Source: Endomicrobium sp. (lineage in GTDB: Bacteria > Elusimicrobiota > Endomicrobiia > Endomicrobiales > Endomicrobiaceae). From it: a stretch of DNA of 64,000 nucleotides. The DNA is taken from the NCBI GenBank assembly GCA_031290155.1, contig JAITOB010000013.1, forward strand, positions 1 through 64,000, in the 5' to 3' direction. The translations under genes and the position numbers were made by a program. How positions within the stretch are numbered: position 1 is the stretch's first letter; each line of letters begins with the position of its first letter. Positions 38,740-50,331 of this stretch are shown piece after piece. The notes under the pieces are model-generated. The model was not told the DNA's origin, did no database searches, and saw only the letters and a list, made by a program, of their open reading frames with translations.

Positions 38740-41010
38740 ATTATTGGAATTTTATCTCTGGAACGCAGAGAAGAATTTGAACAAGCTGTTTCAAATGAAG
38801 AGGATATATCCGAAGACGCTGCGATGTCTTATAACAGTAAAGACGGTAAAATACATTTAAATTACGCAATGCTTCGCACAATGTTTTTTGACTTGAACGG
38901 GGATATTAAAAATAAAGAGCTTTTAGAACTGATAGAAATGCGCGAACTTAAATATAAAAATTATTCGGAATCTTCAAATCCTGTTAAAATGGCTATTAGA
39001 AATATTCCAAAGTTGGAAGAATTTATGATTTCACTAGGAGATATCTATAATTGGATTCGTTTACACAGAGGTATGGGAGATGATCCCGCTTGAAAATGAA
39101 ACGCCGGTAAATCCGTTATTGTCAAGAGGAGAATTTACAGGGAATGCTGTTTTAGCAGGATATGATGCGTTTAAAAATGTACCGGATGAACAAATTAAAG
39201 TTCATAAGACAATAAAAGACAGGGTCGTCAGACTTTTGGATACTGGGCCTCTGCAAGAGTCTTCAGCAACAGATACAACGTATCGATAAAATCTCCAAGA
39301 TTTGCTTATCGTTAATGCCGATGAAAGAACACCCGCTTATATTAACGCTTTTGCACAAGCAGGATTATTAAAAAGAAAGGTTATTCAGCGGCAGTTGTTG
39401 AACGCATAACTGGCGAAGTTAATATGAGAGACTATTATAGAATTCCGGTGAATGTTTCATTTACTATAGATAATAATGATTTTGTTTATGAAGCATATGT
39501 AAGACAGATAGACGGAATACACGTTATAGGATTAAAATTAAAAGGCAGTTATGCCGGTACGGATTTAGATGCTGAGAAAAATTCCACCGCGGCTTCCTTG
39601 GCTTTTGTAAAAGATATTAACACAAGCAGCCTTCGTAATAATTTAAATACGTTAAAAGAAAACGGCGCATTAGCAACGAATGCAATAACAAGCAGTTTGG
39701 AAATAAATCAAAATGGCGCGGCTATGGTAAATTTTGTCGGATTTTAAATAAATACAGATTCTTTGTTTGTCGATGAAACCGGCGGCGCAAGAACGATAAA
39801 AAGAGCGATTTTAAAGGCATTAGTTATATTGTAAACGGAGCAGATATAATCGAAGAAAATCTGACGACAATAGATCAGGATATTAAAGCAGAACGGCTTT
39901 TTAAACTCGGCAATTCAGAAAAGTATTATCAAATTGATGTAAAAAGCGGCAGACTTGACGAAATGTTTATTGATAATGCAGTAAAAGGGAAAATAAACTA
40001 GGAAGCTGCGGCTATAATTCTAGATATTACTGACGGGTTTAATACTAACGCTGCCGAAACAAGAAAAAATTAATTATCGCAGTAGAGATAATTCATTCTT
40101 ATGAGTTAAAAGCAACGATTAAAGTGGATATTACAAGACTCTCGGGCAGTTTTGAAAGCGCGTTTAATGCTTTGTTTGGGTTAAATTTTGACGGAATAAG
40201 TATTGAAGCTGTCAACGTTGAAGATATTACTGTACTGCAGTCAGCTCTTTACAGCTTTAGCGGTAAAAGAAGAAGATTACAATACTCTCTTTATAACAGA
40301 ATTTGACATAGAAACCAGGCATGCGGCGATTAAAGCCCGCAAAGCTGTTGAAGCGTTTGAAGGGTATCAAAGGGGAAAAGAAACAGCAGAGATGGATATT
40401 ATTGTTAATGCGTCAAATATAGTGGCATTATCCGATAGGATGCCGCATCTGTTTCAGCCGGTAAAATTAAGGAAGTTGTAAAACTGCCGGTATGAATTCA
40501 GAGTTGGTAAAAATTTTGATAAAATGCTCAGTGGAACAGACGCTGATGTAACGGGAACGGAGAATATCCTGGAGTCAGCAGGGTTTTTTAAGGGCATTGT
40601 TTATTTCAAGTCCGGCAGTGTTTAAGAGTAAAGAATCTTTAACAGCATTTTTTAAAGAGATAAATGATAATTTAATGAATAGTCAAAACGGGCGGAGAAC
40701 TTTGCCGGATGAGAAAAAAGATACAGTAAGTTTTGTTAATAGTCCTATTAATAAATTTGAATCTGAAAGATGTGTTGGCAATGAATCTGAACAGATAGTG
40801 GCTCTTTCTATGAATTTGGCTGTTATAAATGATACTATGAACGAACTTACATTTAGAAGAATTGCGGACGAGGCTAAAAAATCGCCGCATTATCTACAGC
40901 CGTTTTGTCAAGCATACCAGGAGCGGCATAATTTCAAGTTTCAAAGAATTTTTTATTATATTTTATTGTTGATAATATTTGTTGCAGATACTTTGTTTTA
41001 TGTTTTATAA
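38740..41010 (+). pseudogene. Second, paralogous copy of the large-protein module
   Basis: The piece at 38760-39093 reads DGKIHLNYAMLRTMFFD, then LLELIEMRELKYKNY and IPKLEEFMISLGDIYNWI, matching the module at 34.3 kb position by position, but with HEL changed to REL. After it, helical pieces follow at 39080-39289, 39290-39420, 39424-39747 (107 intact codons, YRIPVNVSFTIDNNDFVYEA), 39800-40000, 40060-40300, 40203-40481 and 40597-41010, the last being 137 intact codons ending in a membrane helix (YYILLLIIFVADTLFYVL). I read it as a tandem duplicate whose N-terminal half is lost. At least eight lesions. Confidence 0.5.
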
Positions 41011-41099
41011 TCATTACCAGTATACTTTAAATTATTTATTTACTTATTTTTACTAGATGTTTATATATCTCAGCATGGTAATAATTAATTGTTAATTGA

Positions 41100-44000
41100 A
41101 GGGATATATGCCAAAATTATTTAGGTTATCTATAATCTCTTGAATAACGTGATTCTGATCATTATAGAAATCGCTACCCCATATATACGGCAATATTCCA
41201 TCCCATTGTTTTTCAATCGTCGTTGTCTTAAATTGTCGTTAAACCACTCTTCTGTAGGATGAAATCTATCTCCATCACATTCAATACCAAATCTCGCTTC
41301 AGATCCCTCATTGCTAAATCAATTTTGTAATGACCTACTTTAACTTGAGGTGTTACAATATATCCTTTCCTGGTAAACATATTATATACATTTTTTTCAA
41401 ACTTAGATTCAAAAGCTAAGCTATCTCCTTTCTTTTTTCTCAGCTAATTATCCAGAGTTTATAAATTCAAGTAATCTATATCTCATACAATTAGGATTTG
41501 AAATTTCTTTTAATTTTATAGAATGTACTAAAATAATCTTATCTTTTGCTCTGCTAACAGCAACATTAAATCTTTGTTTATAAACGTCGGTTGTTAAAGC
41601 CATTGGTTTTTTATATCGCTCGGACTTACTACCATAGATAACAATATTATGTCTCTTTCATCTCCCTGGAAAGTTGCTGCATCGCCTACTTTAATATTGT
41701 GTTTAGAATAATCATCCATTGTAATATAATCAGTTAACATATTATCAATATCTTTTGCTTGATCATTCTGTTAATGATATCACTCCCATTGTTTTATTTT
41801 AGTTTTTCATCAGATATCATTTCTTTAATTTTTCATCTCTAATACCTTCAGAGAGATATATAGTTTCTAAAACCGGATTAAGTTTCTTATGCGGAGATTC
41901 ATATCGTAGAGGTATAATTTTGCCATCGTAACATAAATCACTATCGAAGTGTATAATTTCAGGCAAGCATCTAAAATGTTCTTTTAGCATTAATTCACTG
42001 CTAGAACCAAGAGACATTTTTGCAATATCATATATACTTATTTTAAGATCGTAGTACTTTCCGCAAGGAATACCTATTAAATATTCTTTAATTTTGTTTT
42101 GAACTTGGCTTTCATCTGTACCTATACTAAGTAGACTAATTTGTCCTGGGTTGCCAACAATTATTATTTTTTCCCCTCTAATCAATGCCAGAAATGCCCT
42201 AATATCACTTTGACTTGCTTCATCAACAATTACAACGTCAAAACTGGAAATCTCGGAAGGTAGGACATTTGAAATTTTATCCAATGGCATAATCCACACA
42301 GAAATTGAATTTTTTGCTTTTTGAGTGACAGCTTGTAGTTCACGTCTTCTTTGAGGTGCAGATTTACCAGTACCTTTGCCTAGTTTTTTATAGCCATCTT
42401 CCATTCTTCAAGTGCTCTTTTATTTCGAGGAGTAACATTTTATGTTTATTACAGCATTTAATATTAAATCTTCTTTTTGACTTCCTAAATGATTATTTAA
42501 GTCATTAAACTCTTTCTCTAAATAATTTCCAATTTTTATCTTGTCATTCAGTTCTAAAAGATAAGCAATCCATGCTTTATATTGAAAAGTTTCCTGCCAG
42601 TATGAAGGGTAAAAATTATTCTCTTTATTATTCGTAAATAATTTTGACCAAGAAGGCAAACTAGAGTTTAATTTATTAAATATTTAGATATATTTTCTCT
42701 AAGCTCTTTTTCTTTTTTCCTGGTTTTTTACATAAATATTTTTTTAGAAATACATTCAATAGATTCTAATATTTTATCTGTATAAAATTTTATAATATAT
42801 TCAGCTCTTTCAAGAAATTGTGATGAAGATTGTTTTATACTTTCATCATGCTCTCTCTGTTTCATAATTGCTTCTATAGATGAGACGAATGATTTCAATT
42901 TCCTATATGCATTATTTTAGAAATTAAAGCCAATGAATATTTTTTGCAATTTTATTTCATAAGTCAGATAAGTTCTTTATATTTTCTAATATTTCAATAT
43001 AATTAATTATTTTCTCCCAATCTGAAGTGTTTCTAGGATTCTTATTATTAATTAAAATATTATTTAGTGTTGATTTTTCTTTTTTGGATAATTTAATTTT
43101 GTTAAAAAAACTATATATATTTTTTTATTTTCTATTTTTTTAAATTGTTTTTTAATAAAAGTTTTTAGTTCTAAAATATTAAATGGAGCTGTAATAATAA
43201 TTTCATTTAAGATATTATTATGACTATCATAAATAATTTGGGTGCTATTTCGTTGTTCAAGTAATTTGGATATTGCACAAATAAATGTTTTTTTTCTGAA
43301 TCATCCTGTATAATTTTTATTAACTTACTCTCCCGTCAAAAATTATTTTTTTATCATTATTCAGTTTTTCTTCTAATACTTCAATAAACTTATCTATATC
43401 TTTTATCATTAAATCTGGAGTAAATGAATTTATCTGACTATCTAAATCTTTAATTTTTAAAAGGTTGTCAGAAAGTTCTTCAAATTCTTTAGGCGATATT
43501 AATATTATCTAAAAGAACTTTTTTAGTATTGAAATCTTTCAAATCATTTAAGTACTCATTTAGTTCTGTTGATAGACTTGTCAATTGTTTTAATTCAGAT
43601 TCTCGTATTGGGATATTAGGTATGATTGAAACTGATCCTTGCGATTCTTCAATGACTTTATATGTAACATCATCAGTTAATCACATATGTTTTTTCGTCG
43701 GATTTTAGTTTCCGAACAGCTTCTATTGGAAGACATTTTTCGTCGAATAATTTGATTTTTGTTAATTGATGTTTAGCAATAATTTTCATCTTGTATTGCA
43801 ACTCAATTAATTTATCGCTTGTATTTTAAATTTTATTATTTAACTCTTCTATTTCTTTTGTTATATCGTTAGTGTTATAATTTAAAACTTCGTTTATTTC
43901 ATAAAAAGCTTCTTTCATTTTTTGTTTTTCATATGGAACTATTGGGTAATATTGGAATACAAAATTTACTGAGTTTTTTAGGGATTTTTTTATTAAAACA

Positions 44001-45226
44001 TCTAGTGCTTAATCTTTTCGATTAGTAACCAAAACTTTTTTACCTTTTGCTAAAAAGTGAGAGATTAAATTAGCTATTGTATGACTTTTTCCTGTTCCTG
44101 GAGGTCCATGAATAATTACAACGCCAGATTTCTCTATTTTTGACAAAATATTAATTTGCTCATCATTAAAAAGAAGCGGAAATAAAATTTTTGTATCTTG
44201 TAAAACTTCAATCTCAGTGTATGTTTTTTTTGGGAAGAACTTTCTTCAATATCCGATGGGTTTAGTATGCTTTTTAATGGATTTTCTGATATCTTATCTA
44301 TATATTTTGAAGGCTCTTTAAAAATATTTATAAAATTATCTAAATCTTTTAGTACCGCATCTTGTCTTTTTTTCTGTAAAAATACCCTATGCATCTATCA
44401 ATTTTAAATTTTGATCTGTTTTGTATGATTCATATTGTTTGTCTTCAATAAGTTTTGCATTAATAATGTCTTTATTTCTGTTACTAAACATATTATAGTT
44501 TTTTTTGAAGAATTCTATATATGACTCTTTTTCAGTTATATTATAATTAAGTTTCTCAAATGATTCTTTTATTGATGATAAATCTCTAACATAATTCTGA
44601 ATAACTAAATTTTCAATAGTGTAATATTTATCGTCGATAAACGTTACTTTTATTGTTTTAGATTTTCATCATACCAAACATTTAGTTCTCTGGTTATTAG
44701 AGGATAATATATTTTTTGCAGTTAATTCTGATTAGATTTCCAAGCTATAATCCCATGTCCTAAAATAAATTCATAATTTTCATCTCTATGGCTGGGATGC
44801 CTAATAAACGCTGAACATCTTTTTATATCAATATATCTTTATTTACTTCCTTCCATTCTTTTAATTTAAGTAAAACTTCATTAAATAATGTTTCTCTTGT
44901 TTTATTCTGTTGTTATTTCTTCATAGTTATTATCGTTTCTCTGCAGTATTAGAGACGGATTATTTGGATAATTGTCAATATAGCTGTTTAGCCTGGGATA
45001 TTATTTAGAAGACTCAATATCAGGGTATTTAATAATACTTCTTGTTTTGGATTGTTAAAAATGAAGAGATATATTGGTTATTTTGAAATTCTGATTCAAA
45101 TTTCTTAAAAGGCATATCAGCTAAATTAGTTTGAATTTTTAAATTAAGTTCTATTACTGATTTTATGTACTCAAATAAGTTTAACATGCGTTTTTGTGTA
45201 ATATTTTCGTTTTCGTTCACAAACAA
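41100..45226 (-). pseudogene. Broken SF1 helicase with C-terminal Vsr/DUF559-type nuclease
   Basis: Minus-strand remnant of a very large protein (over 1,300 codons). The N-terminus starts at the ATG at 45226 (LFEYIKSVIELNLKIQTNLA). Walker A GVVIIHGPPGTGKSHTIANL lies at about 44075-44130. A long coiled-coil insert follows. Walker B VVIVDEASQSD is at 42204-42238 inside the longest intact piece (41817-42404). The late helicase motifs TFQGDERDIILLSMV (near 41650-41690) and RFNVAVSRAKDKIILVHS (41520-41577) are present. After them comes a PD-(D/E)XK nuclease: TPQVKVGHYKIDLAM near 41330-41375 and GIECDGDRFHPTEEWFND near 41240-41294. UPF1-like helicases with such a nuclease are typical of anti-phage or repair islands. 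Fifteen or more lesions. Confidence 0.8.
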
Positions 45227-45477
45227 TCCTTTTTATTACAAAAACTTTTATACACTTTGAAATATATTCATTTTATATATTTTTTTAAGTTAACTCAAAG
45301 CTTTAAGATTTTCAGTTGCCCGATAATATTGTCGCTTTTAACATTGTTTATTTAAGTATAGAGAAAAAATTAAGCATATTTTCATATTTTTCAGCAGTAT
45401 CACTTACTATACATAATCTTATAAGAATATATATAAGAATTTTTTGTAAACAGATTATTTGATTTTGGGATTTTTCG

Positions 45478-46767
45478 TTAAAAAGTTCTTTTGAAAATAT
45501 AATCTATATTTTTAAATTGTGATTTAACGTCGCATGCTGTTTTTATTTCTTGTACAGTTAAATATTTTTTTATATTTTGATTTTTTAAGCATGCTTCTTC
45601 AAAAGATATTTTATTATTTCTTGCGTCAAAAGCCGAGGTTTGTAACATTTCATAAGCAGCTTCTCTGGACATTCCTTTATCTACAAGAGAAAGAAGTAAT
45701 GTTCCTGAAAAAATAACGTCCCTTGTTTTATCTAAATTTGTCTGCATATTTTTAGGATAAACATTGAGATTTGACAATAAAGTTTTCATTCTGACAAGCA
45801 TATAATGCAAAACTATGGAAGCGTCAGGAAGCATAATTCTTTCAGTGGATGAATGGCTTATGTCGCGTTCATGCCAGAGCGTAATGTTTTCCATTGCGGT
45901 TACGGCGTAACCCCTGAGGAGCCTTGAGAGTCCGCATATATTTTCAGAAATTATAGGATTTTTTTTATGCGGCATAGCAGAAGATCCTTTTTGTCCTTTT
46001 GTAAATGGTTCTTCGGCTTCTCCTACCTCGGTTCTTTGAAGATGTCTTATTTCTGTCGCAATTCTTTCGAGAGCCGTTCCTAAATGGGCAAGAGTCGAAA
46101 AATAAATTGAATATCTGTCGCGCGGAATAATTTGCGTTGAAACGGGTTCTGGTTTTAATCCCATTTTTCGGCATACGTATTTTTCAATTTTTGGATCTAA
46201 ATGCGCCATAGTGCCTACTGCTCCGGAAATTTTTCCATAACTTACAGTTTCAAGAGCAAATCTAAGCCTGTCTAAAGATCTGATAATTTCACAATACCAT
46301 GAAGCCGCTTTTAGACCGAATGTCATAGGCTCGGCGTGAATGCCGTGAGTTCTTCCCATAACGGGAGTCATTTTATATTTTTTTGCCAGTTTTGATATTA
46401 TAACCGCCAGGCGTTTTGTTTCATCAATAAGCAGTTTTACCGACTGCTGCAGCTGCGCTCCGGTAGCAGTATCAAGAACATCTGAAGAAGTCATACCTAA
46501 ATGCAGGAATCTGCCTTCCGGTCCAATAGTTTCTACAACGGCAGTTAGAAAAGATATTACGTCATGCTTAACGGTAAGTTCAATTTCATTAATTCTTTTA
46601 ATGTTAATCTGAGCTTTTTTCTTTATTGTTTCCACAGCTTTTTGCGGAATCGTGCCGAGTTTTGACATAGCTTCAGCGGCAAAAATTTCAACTTTAAGCA
46701 TTTTTTTGAATCTGTTTTCGTCTGACCAAATCGCTGCCATTTCCGGTTTTGTATAACGTGGAATCAT
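45478..46767 (-). CDS. purB: Adenylosuccinate lyase
   Basis: Acts twice in purine synthesis: SAICAR to AICAR, and adenylosuccinate to AMP, each time releasing fumarate. I start at the ATG at 46767 (MIPRYTKPEMAAIW), after GAGG; the frame is open 40 codons further but that part has no family character. 429 residues. The fumarase/aspartase signature GSSAMPHKKNPI is intact, as are HDVISFL, LHLGMTSSDVLDTA and MGRTHGIHAEPMTFG. It is the last gene of the minus-strand nucleotide cluster, 163 bases after purN. Confidence 0.96.
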   Translation of the reverse strand: MIPRYTKPEMAAIWSDENRFKKMLKVEIFAAEAMSKLGTIPQKAVETIKKKAQINIKRINEIELTVKHDVISFLTAVVETIGPEGRFLHLGMTSSDVLDTATGAQLQQSVKLLIDETKRLAVIISKLAKKYKMTPVMGRTHGIHAEPMTFGLKAASWYCEIIRSLDRLRFALETVSYGKISGAVGTMAHLDPKIEKYVCRKMGLKPEPVSTQIIPRDRYSIYFSTLAHLGTALERIATEIRHLQRTEVGEAEEPFTKGQKGSSAMPHKKNPIISENICGLSRLLRGYAVTAMENITLWHERDISHSSTERIMLPDASIVLHYMLVRMKTLLSNLNVYPKNMQTNLDKTRDVIFSGTLLLSLVDKGMSREAAYEMLQTSAFDARNNKISFEEACLKNQNIKKYLTVQEIKTACDVKSQFKNIDYIFKRTF

Positions 46768-46930
46768 TTTTAACCTCATTCTCGGCGGATGATTTAAAAA
46801 TATCTTTATATGCGGTCCCATCTGTTTGCTGTTGCGCTTATAAAAATTTAAAATGAATTTAAATTCTATCAACGGCAGATACAGCATTTTTGGATAACAA
46901 CATAAAGAATCTTAAAAAAACAATCAGCCT

Positions 46931-47524
46931 TTATTTTAAATTCTCAATAACTTTTTTTATTGCTTTAGGGTATATTTGATGTTCTACATTTAAAATTCTG
47001 TCTGCCAAATCCTGAGGAGTGTCGTTTTCAAGTATTTCTACTTCCTGTTGTATAATGATTTCACCCGTATCATAATTTTCATCTGCGAAATGTACCGTCG
47101 CGCCGGACTTTTTTTCTTTTAAGTTTATAACGGCTTCATGAATATGACGACCGTACATTCCTTTTCCGCCGAACTTTGGCAAAAGCGCCGGATGTATGTT
47201 TAAAATTCTCTTGCGGTAAGCATCGGTTATATCTTGCCCGACAATCCTAATATACCCTGCAAGGCAGACAATATCTGTTTTAACGTTTTGAAGTTCTTTT
47301 AATATTGAGTAGTTAAAAGATTTTTCATTTTCAAATTTTTTTCTTTCCATACAAACAGTTTTTATGTTTTTATTTTCAGCTCTTTTGAGAGCATAAGAGC
47401 TTGGATTATTTGAAATAACTAAAACAACTTCAACGAGTCCCTTTAATATGCCATTATCTGCAGCATCTATTACAGACTGCATATTTGAGCCGTTTCCTGA
47501 AACTAGAACAGTAAGGCGCTTCAT
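46931..47524 (-). CDS. purN: Phosphoribosylglycinamide formyltransferase
   Basis: Folate-dependent GAR transformylase, third step of purine synthesis. 197 residues. N-terminal VLVSGNGSNMQSVIDA, the catalytic region ILNIHPALLPKFGGKGMYG with Asn and His, and VHFADENYDTGEIIIQQEV with the catalytic Asp. Its ATG overlaps the purM stop by four bases (ATGA), a clear coupling. Confidence 0.96.
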   Translation of the reverse strand: MKRLTVLVSGNGSNMQSVIDAADNGILKGLVEVVLVISNNPSSYALKRAENKNIKTVCMERKKFENEKSFNYSILKELQNVKTDIVCLAGYIRIVGQDITDAYRKRILNIHPALLPKFGGKGMYGRHIHEAVINLKEKKSGATVHFADENYDTGEIIIQQEVEILENDTPQDLADRILNVEHQIYPKAIKKVIENLK

Positions 47525-48483
47525 ATAAGCTCAACACCTCTTTCGCCTTTTTCAACAGAACCTATTATTTTTGCATTTTTAAAAAATTTTTTAATTTGTA
47601 AAGCCGCATCAGAACGCACAATTAAAACCATACCTATTCCCATATTAAGAGTTCTGTAAATATCCTTTTCAGGCGCCCCGCCTTTTTTTTGAATAATTTT
47701 AAAAATTTCAGGGACTTTCCATGAATTTTTCTCAATAACAACCCTTATTTTCTGCTGCAATATTCTTTCTATTTTATCGTAAAAACTTCCGCCTGTAATG
47801 TGGGCAATGCCGGTTATATTTTGTGTTTTTAAATTAAATTTTGCAAGAGCGGCAAGAATTTCTCTAACATAGATTTTTGTAGGAGCAAGCAATCGGGAAG
47901 AGTATTTTTTTAATTCAGCGTTTGAAAAAACTTTTCTTATAAGGGAATATCCGTTTGAATGAGGTCCGCTCGAAGGCAGCCCTATTATAACATCGCCCGG
48001 CTTTATTTTACTTCCGTTTATTTCTTTGCCCTTTTCAACTATGCCTACGGAAAATCCTGCTAAATCGTATTCGCCTTCTTTATAAAAGCCAGGCATTTCG
48101 GCAGTCTCGCCGCCGATAAGCTGTGAATCTGCCAATTCGCATCCTGCAGCTATGCCTTTAATAATTTGCTCCGCCTGGGCCACATTTAGTTTACCGCAGG
48201 CAAAATAGTCTAAAAAGAAAAGAGGCTTTGCTCCTACACATATTAAATCGTTGACGTTCATTGCAACTAAATCTATACCTATGGTATCATGTTTATCCAG
48301 CATAAATGCAAGTTTCAATTTTGTGCCTACGCCGTCAGTTGAGCTAACAAGATTATATTTTGTTCCAGCGATAGGAAATAATCCGCCGAATCCTCCGATT
48401 TGCGGAAGTTTCTTTTTAAGTCTTTTAACAAGTTCGTTGCCCGCATCAATGTTTACACCCGCTTTTTTATATGCAGTAGACAT
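47521..48483 (-). CDS. purM: Phosphoribosylformylglycinamidine cyclo-ligase
   Basis: AIR synthetase, fifth step of purine synthesis. 320 residues, slightly shorter than the usual 340-350. Motifs: MSTAYKKAGVNIDAGNELV, GTKLKLAFMLDKHDTIGIDL, AMNVNDLICVGAKPLFFLDY, GGETAEMPGFY, HITGGSFYDKI and NMGIGMVLIV. AGGAG precedes the ATG at 48483. The stop TGA is inside ATGA shared with purN, which also shows that UGA is a working stop codon here. A dead gltS lies upstream, between purM and pyrE. Confidence 0.95.
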   Translation of the reverse strand: MSTAYKKAGVNIDAGNELVKRLKKKLPQIGGFGGLFPIAGTKYNLVSSTDGVGTKLKLAFMLDKHDTIGIDLVAMNVNDLICVGAKPLFFLDYFACGKLNVAQAEQIIKGIAAGCELADSQLIGGETAEMPGFYKEGEYDLAGFSVGIVEKGKEINGSKIKPGDVIIGLPSSGPHSNGYSLIRKVFSNAELKKYSSRLLAPTKIYVREILAALAKFNLKTQNITGIAHITGGSFYDKIERILQQKIRVVIEKNSWKVPEIFKIIQKKGGAPEKDIYRTLNMGIGMVLIVRSDAALQIKKFFKNAKIIGSVEKGERGVELI

Positions 48484-48503
48484 AGTTAACTCCTGTTTCT
48501 TCG

Positions 48504-49640
48504 TTATTTGAATATATTTGCTAAAATCGAAATAATCATCGCATTAGTTAAATCCACTAAAAAGCGCTTACTATAGAGGACCACAAAAAACGCTTTTATT
48601 GCGGCTCCGTGTTTTTTGACGTTACGGTTTTCATATTTGCCAAAGCGTTTGGCGTTGCCCAAGCCCAGAACCGACAAGTCCAGCAGACATAACTGTAGCA
48701 TCATAATCTTTTCCCAGAAGCCGGAAAACTATAAAGTAAGGTATTATTAGTATTAAAATTGGCGCCGCTAAATTCATTGTCTGACCTAGATGCAAAGACA
48801 TTATTGCCGTTGTAACAAAAATGGCAAGCGATCGGATATCATACCTACGGCTTTTGTATTTATTTTAAATAATTCCGTACTGTCTCCTATGTTGCGAACT
48901 ATCACAGCAATAATCATTGCGTATAAATACGAGGGGAATATAACTATTCATCTCCCAATATTTATAGTGCCGAAATAATGGCTTAATACCGTACCGCACC
49001 CCAGCGCGACTAAAATCCAAGCTAAATTTTTCATTAAATGGGGACCGCTTATAACATCTTCTTTTTCAGAATTTACAACAACTACCCCTTCTTTCTGAGC
49101 TAGAACACTGATTTCTTCATAATCGGAAGATTGATCGCCGGCATCGCTTCCGTTACTCCAAAATCCAGCGTAAAAGATTTTCCATAACCTCCGGCAGTAG
49201 CCAAACCGCCCATCATAGATACGGAACCGCATATTATCCCCATAGAGAATTCATTCCAAAAAATTTAGCTACAGAGATACCTACAAAATTTTGTACAAGA
49301 ATCACAAAAGAACAAATTCCCCAAAAAGCAATAATTAACAAACCTTCGTTTAGAAGCAGTTTATAACTGGCATTTATACCGACTGTAGCGAAAAACGTAA
49401 GCATTAAGAGATTTTTTAAAGTAGGATCAAATCCAACTTTTGCTAAATTCATATACTGCAAAAAGACAATAGAGCGGCAATTATTAAACCGCCAAGAGCA
49501 GATGCAGGTATTGATAATTTTGTGAAAAAGTATTTTATTTCTAATAAAAAACACCGCAGTAGTACATAATTGCGCCGAGAGACAATAGTTTGTACCATAT
49601 CTAAATTTAAATTTAAGCAACCGTTTAGCGTTTCTCCACA
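48504..49640 (-). pseudogene. gltS: Broken sodium/glutamate symporter (GltS)
   Basis: Minus-strand remnant of the Na+-glutamate symporter. Pieces in order: LDMVQTIV and IPASALGGLIIA near 49480-49600; FDPTLKNLLMLTFFATVGIN with VGISVAKFFGMNSLWG (49234-49435, the best-kept part); FRHYKYWEMN-like segment near 48960; IMSLHLGQTMNLAAPILILI near 48740-48805; and the C-terminus GAAIKAFFVVLYSKRFLVDL with NAMIISILANIFK (48504-48610). At least eight lesions. It interrupts the nucleotide cluster between pyrE and purM, so it was probably a chance or operon-borne passenger now decaying. Confidence 0.85.
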
Positions 49641-49734
49641 ATGTTCTCCTGATAAGCTGACTAATTCGTATGCAAAAACACAGGCAAAAATAAAAAATAC
49701 ACTATAGTATTATACTATAATATAAATATGGATT

Positions 49735-50310
49735 TTATTTTCTACTACCGGGTTTTACTGCTTTGCTGCCTTCCTTGCACATAGGGCACTCGGCTTCTTT
49801 ATAACTTTTTACTTCAAGACTTAAAAGGGAAAATCTTGGCACCCCGAAATCAACTTTTCCTGTGCTTCTATCGACAAGCGACACAACGCCGGCTATTTTA
49901 ACGGATGCAGTTTTAAGAGAATCTATAACTTCTTTAGTGGAAAGTCCTGTAGTTATAACGTCTTCAGCCACCAAAATTTTTTCGCCTTTATTTACTGAAA
50001 AACCTCTTCTTAAAAGCACATTTCCATCAACTCTTTCAGTAAATATTGAGCGTACATTTAATGCTCTTCCAATTTCATAGCCTATAATAATACCGCCTAC
50101 CGCGGGCGATACGACAACATCAACCTTTATATTATTTTTTTTTATTTTGCTTATAAGTTCTTCAGCAAGGCGCGCAGCCTCTTGCGGATGTTGTAAAATT
50201 AAAGCAGATTGAAAATATCTGTCCGAGTGACGTCCGCTGGATAGTTTGAAATGTCCGTTTAAAAGAGCGTTGTTTTGTTTAAATAGTTCTTTAAGTTCAT
50301 TTTGCCACAT
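49735..50310 (-). CDS. pyrE: Orotate phosphoribosyltransferase
   Basis: Transfers phosphoribose from PRPP to orotate, giving OMP for PyrF. 191 residues. KLSSGRHSDRYFQSALIL near the N-terminus, VVSPAVGGIIIGYEIGRAL, and the PRPP motif ILVAEDVITTGLST with two acidic residues. The C-terminal segment has an extra SYKEAECPMCKEGSKAVKPG tail with a Cys pair, seen in the archaeal/anaerobe-type subgroup. ATG at 50310. The gene is separated from pyrF by a dead transporter. Confidence 0.93.
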   Translation of the reverse strand: MWQNELKELFKQNNALLNGHFKLSSGRHSDRYFQSALILQHPQEAARLAEELISKIKKNNIKVDVVVSPAVGGIIIGYEIGRALNVRSIFTERVDGNVLLRRGFSVNKGEKILVAEDVITTGLSTKEVIDSLKTASVKIAGVVSLVDRSTGKVDFGVPRFSLLSLEVKSYKEAECPMCKEGSKAVKPGSRK

Positions 50311-50331
50311 TGTTTATCCTCTCATTTTAAT

